Assembly (NCBI GenBank): GCA_031180805.1
Contig: JAPSLL010000003.1
Coordinates: 1 to 64,000, forward strand
Reading direction: 5' to 3'
DNA length: 64,000 bases
Source: Bacillus sp. (in: firmicutes)
GTDB lineage: Bacteria > Bacillota > Bacilli > Bacillales > Bacillaceae
In this document: in pieces, positions 59,311 to 64,000 of the stretch
Layout: the number at the start of each line of letters is the position of its first letter
Position numbering within the stretch: the first letter of the stretch is position 1
Position numbers and translations under genes: made by a program
Notes under the pieces: generated by a model
The model's input: the letters and a program-made list of their open reading frames with translations, nothing else
The model's database searches: none
What the model was told of the DNA's origin: nothing

Positions 59311-60216
59311 TTATTGTTTAACAGCACCTAATGTCATCCCTTGGATAAAATATCTTTGAACGAATGGATATACCATCATAATTGGAATAACAGTTACCAT
59401 CGTAATCGCCATTTTTATTGAATCTGGTGATACATGATTACTCTCAGCTTCGTTTGGCTTCATTTGACTTGCATCAATATTACCGCCAACTGTTGTATTA
59501 TCAAGAATCTTCATTAACTCGTACTGTAACGTTGTTAGGCTTTCATTCATGCTGTTATATAAATACGTATCAAACCAGCTATTCCATTGTCCGACTGCAA
59601 CAAACAGTGCAATGGTTGCTAATACTGGCTTACAAAGCGGTAAGATAATCCGATAAAAAATCGTAAAATCATTTGCCCCATCCATTTTTGCTGATTCCTG
59701 AAGTGAAAAAGGGATCCCATCCATAAATGAACGAATAATGATAATGTTAAACGCACTTACTAACCCAGGTAGAATATAAACCCAAAATGAATTCATTAAC
59801 CCTAAATCACGAATAAGCATATACCCAGGAATAAGACCACCTGAAAAATACATCGTTAACACAATGAATGTTGAGACAAATTTTCTCCCCTGAAAATCAG
59901 CACGGCTCAATGTAAATGCGACCATCGCCTGTGCAAATACTCCAATCACTGTTCCGATAACAGTCCGTAATACAGAGTTCATAAAACCTGTAACAAGATT
60001 GTCGTATTTTGCAATTTCCAAATAATTATTGAATGTAAATTCACGAGGCCAAATATGAATGCCACCTCGAACCGTATCTGTTGAATCATTTAACGAAATC
60101 GCAAGTACATTCAAAAAGGGATAAAGCGTAACAATCATAATAACTGTCAGCAATGTATAGTTAAGGAAATCAAACAAAAAATCTTTACTTAAACGTTTCG
60201 TTCCGACTCTATTCAT
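59311..60216 (-). CDS. LplC-type ABC permease
   Basis: The 301-residue membrane protein has six predicted helices starting LLTVIMIVTLYPFLNVLAISL and the EAA loop QESAKMDGANDFTIFYRIILPLCKP near residues 180-205. The insert STDTVRGGIHIWPREFTFNNY and the ending QGMTLGAVKQ are typical of LplC/YtcP. It lies 12 bp after the LplB-type gene and 73 bp before the binding-protein gene. TAGGAGG precedes the start. Confidence 0.92.
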   Translation of the reverse strand: MNRVGTKRLSKDFLFDFLNYTLLTVIMIVTLYPFLNVLAISLNDSTDTVRGGIHIWPREFTFNNYLEIAKYDNLVTGFMNSVLRTVIGTVIGVFAQAMVAFTLSRADFQGRKFVSTFIVLTMYFSGGLIPGYMLIRDLGLMNSFWVYILPGLVSAFNIIIIRSFMDGIPFSLQESAKMDGANDFTIFYRIILPLCKPVLATIALFVAVGQWNSWFDTYLYNSMNESLTTLQYELMKILDNTTVGGNIDASQMKPNEAESNHVSPDSIKMAITMVTVIPIMMVYPFVQRYFIQGMTLGAVKQ

Positions 60217-60228
60217 TCTTCCAACCTC

Positions 60229-61200
60229 CTACATGACACTTTGATTTGAAAAACGCTTAAATATTCCATTTGCAAGGAATAATAAAGTAATACTTACGAC
60301 AGAATTAAAAATCCCGATTGCAGTACCGTACGAGAATTGACCTAAGCCAATCCCATAGTTAAGCGCATACAAATCTAGCACCTCGGAGTAATCAACAACT
60401 AGAGAATTTCCTAATAGCATTTGCTTTTCAAAGCCAATGCTAACTAAATGTCCAATATTTAAAATAAGAACAACTAAAATCGTCGGTCTAATCCCTGGTA
60501 ATGTCACATGCCAAATTCTTCTTAATCTTCCAGCACCATCTACCTTTGCTGCCTCATATAGCTGAGGATCAAGGCCTGCAATGGCAGCTAAAAAAATAAT
60601 CGCATTCCAGCCCATTTCCTTCCATAAATCTGAGACAGTTACAATCCCCCAAAACCATGTTTCCTGTGCCATAAATTGAAACGGTTCATCTATAATACCT
60701 AAGCCTAGTAAAATATCATTCACAATTCCGCCATCAGTAGAGAGCACCTTTGTCACGATCCCTGCTACAACTACCCATGATACAAAGTGTGGTAAATACG
60801 TAACAGTTTGTACTGTCCGTTTAAAAACCGAATGCCTCACTTCATTTAGTAATATGGCAAAAATAATTGGGACAGTGAATCCAACGATTAATCCTAATAA
60901 ACTCATCGCCAATGTATTTCGTAGAGCCATATAAAAACGTTCATCGGTAAATAATTGAATAAAATGCTCAAAACCAACCCATTCCTGTTCAAGAAATGCC
61001 TTTCCCGGTCTAAAATTTTGAAAGGCCATTGTCCATCCCCAAAGTGGCAAGTAATTAAAAACGAATACTAATGCAACAAAAGGAAGTGACATCATATATA
61101 AGATTTTCTGACTTGCAAATACCTTCCAAAAACTGCGCTTTTTTACCCTTTCCGTCGCAACAGCGTCAACTGGAAACGCTTTCTGTTTTTGTAACTCCAT
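60229..61200 (-). CDS. LplB-type ABC permease
   Basis: The 323-residue protein has six predicted helices from ILYMMSLPFVALVFVFNYLPLWGW and the LplB signature WGWTMAFQNFRPGKAFLEQEWVGFEHF, with EAA loop YEAAKVDGAGRLRRIWHVTLPGIRP near residues 214-238. Start 61200 follows AAGGAGGGGG; an upstream in-frame extension lacks support. It is the first gene of the importer operon, about 90 bp behind a cre site. No ATPase gene is linked. Confidence 0.92.
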   Translation of the reverse strand: MELQKQKAFPVDAVATERVKKRSFWKVFASQKILYMMSLPFVALVFVFNYLPLWGWTMAFQNFRPGKAFLEQEWVGFEHFIQLFTDERFYMALRNTLAMSLLGLIVGFTVPIIFAILLNEVRHSVFKRTVQTVTYLPHFVSWVVVAGIVTKVLSTDGGIVNDILLGLGIIDEPFQFMAQETWFWGIVTVSDLWKEMGWNAIIFLAAIAGLDPQLYEAAKVDGAGRLRRIWHVTLPGIRPTILVVLILNIGHLVSIGFEKQMLLGNSLVVDYSEVLDLYALNYGIGLGQFSYGTAIGIFNSVVSITLLFLANGIFKRFSNQSVM

Positions 61201-61286
61201 ATATCCCCCTCCTTGTAACTTTATTGTATTTAAATTATTACTTAAAAAATACCTAACTATTGTCACCAAAAATCATACAAAAATTT

Positions 61287-61300
61287 AGAAAACGCTTACA
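61287..61300 (-). promoter_or_regulatory. cre site upstream of the LplBCA importer operon
   Basis: On the minus strand the site reads TGTAAGCGTTTTCT, an excellent match to the Bacillus cre consensus. It lies 87 bp before the LplB-type start codon, so CcpA repression in glucose is expected. Confidence 0.65.
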
Positions 61301-61392
61301 AAATAATTGTACTTTTTTCTATTATAGAAATTTTAATAGCTGTACATTGCACTAAATCTAGAATTCACCAATGATAACCATTTTCCACTAAC

Positions 61393-61425
61393 AAAAAAGT
61401 GTCAGATGAAAACACCGACACTTTT
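61393..61425 (-). terminator. Terminator of the two-component system genes
   Basis: On the minus strand AAAGTGTC pairs with GACACTTT and is followed by TTTT. It lies about 10 bp after the response regulator stop codon, so the sensor/regulator pair and the importer operon are separate transcripts. Confidence 0.85.
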
Positions 61426-61435
61426 GCTTTATCGA

Positions 61436-62983
61436 TTAAGCCTTATCTATTTGATGGTGCTTGCGAAATTTTGAAGGGGACATGCCTACATATTTTTTAA
61501 ATTTACTATGAAAATAGTCAACGTTTGAAAAACCAATTCGTTCTGCAACTTGGTATACTTTAAGCCCCTGTAGCAATAATTTTTTCCCATTTTCAATTCG
61601 CACTTTATCTAAATATGTGTTGAAATGCACACCTGTCTCGTTTTTAAAAATTTTCCCTAAATATCCACGATTATAGTTCAGTATTTCAGCTAATGTTTCT
61701 AATTTAATATTTTTTTCATAATTGCTTTCAATTAAAATAATCATTTTTTTTACTAAAATATTCGAATCATTTACATCCATTTTTTCAATGATTTCTGATA
61801 GTAATTCATTTACGAACAGTATAAGCTTACTGATATTTGGTTGCTTCTCAATTTCGAAAACCTTTGATAACACATTGCCTATCGTTTCACGTATATCCTG
61901 ATAAACATACATAAGCTTGTTTAATAATGAAGAAATGATTTGAATGAAATTCGTTTTCATTTCACTTTCTGAAGCATTCCTGTTTACGATCTGTTGGGCA
62001 ATTTCTGTAAGGATTCGATTAATCGCTTGCTTATCTCCGATCTCCATCGCTAACAATAACTTATCAACGATTAATGGAAGATTAAGCTTTTCCTCTTCAG
62101 AACATGTATCCTTCTCTATTTCAAAAATCGGTTTTAATCGCTCATGTAATAGCACACCTTCCTGATAAAAAAATTGACGCTCCGCTATCGCTACAATTTT
62201 TTCAAATACCTCCTGAAGGCATTCCATATCATCAAATGATTCCGATATTGCTGCTGTAAAATTCGTCATATGTTCATGACAAATTTTTTGAACTTTAGCA
62301 AAGAGGTGCTCCTCCTGCCTTGCAAGCATATGTTCAGAATTGAGAAGAATTCCAATTTTCGAATCATACATGAATACGAATCCACTATTCGTTTGCTCAA
62401 AGTAATCGATAAATGTTTCTTTTATATCGCTCAAATAGTATATGTCTCCATAAGGTTTTACAAGGATCAGCTTATACATGTTCCATTTCATATCATGTTT
62501 AAGAAAATGATTTAGCTTTAAGCAGTTTACTCCTTTAATCGCATCAAGAAGGAGCGCTTCCTTTTTTTCTTGGATCATCTTCACCTTTAACTCTAAATAT
62601 TCATCATTCTCCTCAACCGCTTTTTCTACTTCCTGCAAATGGTGGATTAACTCATCCTCATCGATAGGCTTTAGCAAATACCCTTTCACATTATACTTCA
62701 TTGCTTGTTGGGCAAATTCAAACTCAGCATGCCCGCTTAAAATGATGATTACAACCGAAGAATTCTGTTCTCGTATCCTACGAATAAGCTCAATTCCTGT
62801 AATACCTGGCATCATTATATCGACAATCATTACATCAGGTAAAAGTGTCTGAAATTTTTTTAAAGCATCGTTCCCATTTCTTGCAGTTCCAACGACTTCA
62901 AACCCATATATTTCCCAAGGAATTAGGGTGACTAATCCTTGAAGGGTCGTTGGTTCATCATCGACAATCATCACCTTCAACAT
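61436..62983 (-). CDS. YesN-like response regulator with AraC-type DNA-binding domain
   Basis: The 515-residue regulator has an N-terminal receiver domain (MLKVMIVDDEPTTLQGL, acidic D8/D9; phosphorylation Asp near 54 in VMIVDIMMPG; Lys in GYLLKPID), a long linker of about 280 residues, and a C-terminal AraC helix-turn-helix pair (KLETLAEILNYNRGYLGKIFK near 430; YQVAERIGFSNVDYFHSKFKKY near 480). With the sensor kinase upstream it should activate the importer/GH26 operon in response to extracellular oligosaccharide. It starts 1 bp after the kinase stop codon with AGGAGGAG upstream. Confidence 0.92.
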   Translation of the reverse strand: MLKVMIVDDEPTTLQGLVTLIPWEIYGFEVVGTARNGNDALKKFQTLLPDVMIVDIMMPGITGIELIRRIREQNSSVVIIILSGHAEFEFAQQAMKYNVKGYLLKPIDEDELIHHLQEVEKAVEENDEYLELKVKMIQEKKEALLLDAIKGVNCLKLNHFLKHDMKWNMYKLILVKPYGDIYYLSDIKETFIDYFEQTNSGFVFMYDSKIGILLNSEHMLARQEEHLFAKVQKICHEHMTNFTAAISESFDDMECLQEVFEKIVAIAERQFFYQEGVLLHERLKPIFEIEKDTCSEEEKLNLPLIVDKLLLAMEIGDKQAINRILTEIAQQIVNRNASESEMKTNFIQIISSLLNKLMYVYQDIRETIGNVLSKVFEIEKQPNISKLILFVNELLSEIIEKMDVNDSNILVKKMIILIESNYEKNIKLETLAEILNYNRGYLGKIFKNETGVHFNTYLDKVRIENGKKLLLQGLKVYQVAERIGFSNVDYFHSKFKKYVGMSPSKFRKHHQIDKA

Positions 62984-62984
62984 T

Positions 62985-64000
62985 CTAACTCCTCCTAAAG
63001 GTCGGTATTATAAAGTAAATTTTTGTCCCAATATGCTTTTTGCTTTCAATATGCAGCCCTGCATCTTTACCGTAAGAAAGCTGTAGTCTTTGATGAATGT
63101 TCCGTAGCCCTATCCTCATCCCCTCTTTTTCCTCTTGTTCATTTAATGCTTTGAAAATTTCTCTTTGTCTTTCTTCACTTATCCCAATGCCATTATCTGT
63201 TACCTCGACTAGGAGACCCTTTTCACAAAGAAGTGTCTTTACATACACACTTCCGCCTGATTCGTTTTTTTCAACACCATGGATGACAGCATTTTCTACT
63301 AACGGTTGAATGATGAGGGGTGGAATCGGAATTTGCTTTGTTTGTGGGTCAATTTCAATAAAATAATTCAATCGATCACCATGACGGAACTTTTGAATTT
63401 CAAGATATGAACGGACTACTTCTATTTCACTGATAAGATTCACGTTTCGTGAACCAACCTCAATACTGTTTCTGATTAATTTTCCAAGTAACTTTACTGC
63501 TCGTGCTATTTCCTGTTCTCCTCGAATATGTGCCTTCATTCGTATCGACTCTAGTGCATTAAAAACAAAATGAGGATTCATTTGACTAGCAAGCATTTTA
63601 AATTTAATTTCACTTTGCTTTCTTTCAAGAAGGGTTTTTTGTCGATTTGATTCATATACTTCATTTAAAAGCTGTTTAATATTTTTCACCATTAGATCAA
63701 GTTGTTTAGACAGCTGACCAATTTCATCTTTTCCATCTATTAAAATATGAGTATTAAAATTGCCATTTCCTACTTGGCCAATCTGAGAGCTTAACCTAAT
63801 GAGGCGATTTGAGAGTAATTTCGAAATATAATAGATTAATAGCAACGCTATACATACGCTAATCGTCACAACGATAAGCCCCATTTTTCCAAACATATTT
63901 GCATTACGTCCAATATCTTTATCAGCAATAAGTGAAATAATTCGTACATTGTTTACACTACTATCAAGCTGAATCGAATCAACCAAAATATGTGTAGATA
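62985..64000 (-). CDS. YesM-like sensor histidine kinase, C-terminal part
   Basis: About 338 C-terminal residues are inside the window; the frame stays open to the right edge, so the N-terminal sensor part lies beyond it. Visible are the second membrane helix (LIVVTISVCIALLLIYYISKLL), a HAMP domain (LSSQIGQVGNGNFNTHI), the phospho-acceptor region LASQMNPHFVFNALESIRM and the ATPase boxes QPLVENAVIHG, VTDNGIGIS and IGLRNIHQRL. It should phosphorylate the YesN-like regulator encoded 1 bp downstream. The importer and GH26 neighbourhood suggest it senses a plant oligosaccharide. Confidence 0.92.
   Translation of the reverse strand, partial: STHILVDSIQLDSSVNNVRIISLIADKDIGRNANMFGKMGLIVVTISVCIALLLIYYISKLLSNRLIRLSSQIGQVGNGNFNTHILIDGKDEIGQLSKQLDLMVKNIKQLLNEVYESNRQKTLLERKQSEIKFKMLASQMNPHFVFNALESIRMKAHIRGEQEIARAVKLLGKLIRNSIEVGSRNVNLISEIEVVRSYLEIQKFRHGDRLNYFIEIDPQTKQIPIPPLIIQPLVENAVIHGVEKNESGGSVYVKTLLCEKGLLVEVTDNGIGISEERQREIFKALNEQEEKEGMRIGLRNIHQRLQLSYGKDAGLHIESKKHIGTKIYFIIPTFRRS

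Noticed and set aside
1-64000. Mobile element, prophage, CRISPR array, tRNA or rRNA genes
   Set aside because: No transposase, integrase, phage structural gene, regularly spaced repeat array, or tRNA/rRNA-like sequence was recognised anywhere in the window.

Overview
The window is AT-rich and reads like the chromosome of a low-GC Gram-positive endospore-former of the family Bacillaceae (Bacillus sensu lato). The evidence is strong GGAGG-type ribosome binding sites, several TTG and GTG starts, a proline T-box leader in front of proBA, a qoxABCD aa3 quinol oxidase operon, a YlbL-type PDZ/Lon protease, CcpA-like cre sites and Bacillus-style intergenic repeats. No rRNA, tRNA, CRISPR array, transposase or phage gene was seen. 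Most genes are on the minus strand. The window opens and closes inside genes.

Much of it is carbohydrate acquisition. Positions 1-5366: the start of a secreted protein, then a plus-strand LacI regulator, Gfo/Idh oxidoreductase, ThuA-like protein and second Gfo/Idh oxidoreductase, a possible 3-keto-glycoside type route. Positions 5512-10448: YlbL-like protease, a 920-residue TPR plus dynamin-like GTPase and a small membrane protein. Positions 10763-16909: a beta-glucoside operon with ABC transporter, LacI regulator and GH1 beta-glucosidase, interrupted by dispersed repeats. Positions 17302-19290: DUF350 protein, glutathionylspermidine-synthase-like ATP-grasp ligase and Gly/Ser-tailed lipoprotein. 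Positions 19743-22615: an acidic hypothetical protein, a CPBP membrane protease, and a divergent LysE exporter/XRE-cupin pair.

Positions 23058-33900 hold the most unusual locus: an AraC regulator, an ABC sugar importer, two Gfo/Idh dehydrogenases, a TIM-barrel isomerase, an ASRT-family protein without rhodopsin, and two sulfatase-fold hydrolases whose Cys/Ser-x-Pro-x-Arg nucleophile signature is replaced by a Thr motif resembling phosphodiesterases of the nucleotide pyrophosphatase (NPP) type. Paired 20-bp-spaced repeats lie in front of its two likely transcription units.

Positions 34174-37638 encode 5-oxoprolinase PxpBCA with an AEC-type transporter. Positions 37795-40440 hold proBA with its T-box, so 5-oxoproline salvage to glutamate and glutamate-to-proline synthesis are adjacent. 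A MATE exporter follows. Positions 42119-48402 encode a maltose/maltodextrin-type ABC importer with LacI regulator and GH13 alpha-glucosidase. Positions 48900-52777 are qoxABCD, with a perfect TGTGA-N6-TCACA site upstream. Then come a YbaK-type deacylase, an orphan AraC regulator and a J-domain-like membrane protein. Positions 56021-64000 are a beta-mannan-type locus: GH26 enzyme without signal peptide, LplABC-type importer with a cre site, and a YesM/YesN-like two-component system, the kinase cut by the window edge.

A recurrent feature is that all four solute-binding-protein genes are followed directly by stable hairpins, two of which contain members of a GGGGACTGACCCC mini-palindrome family found at several gene ends in the window.
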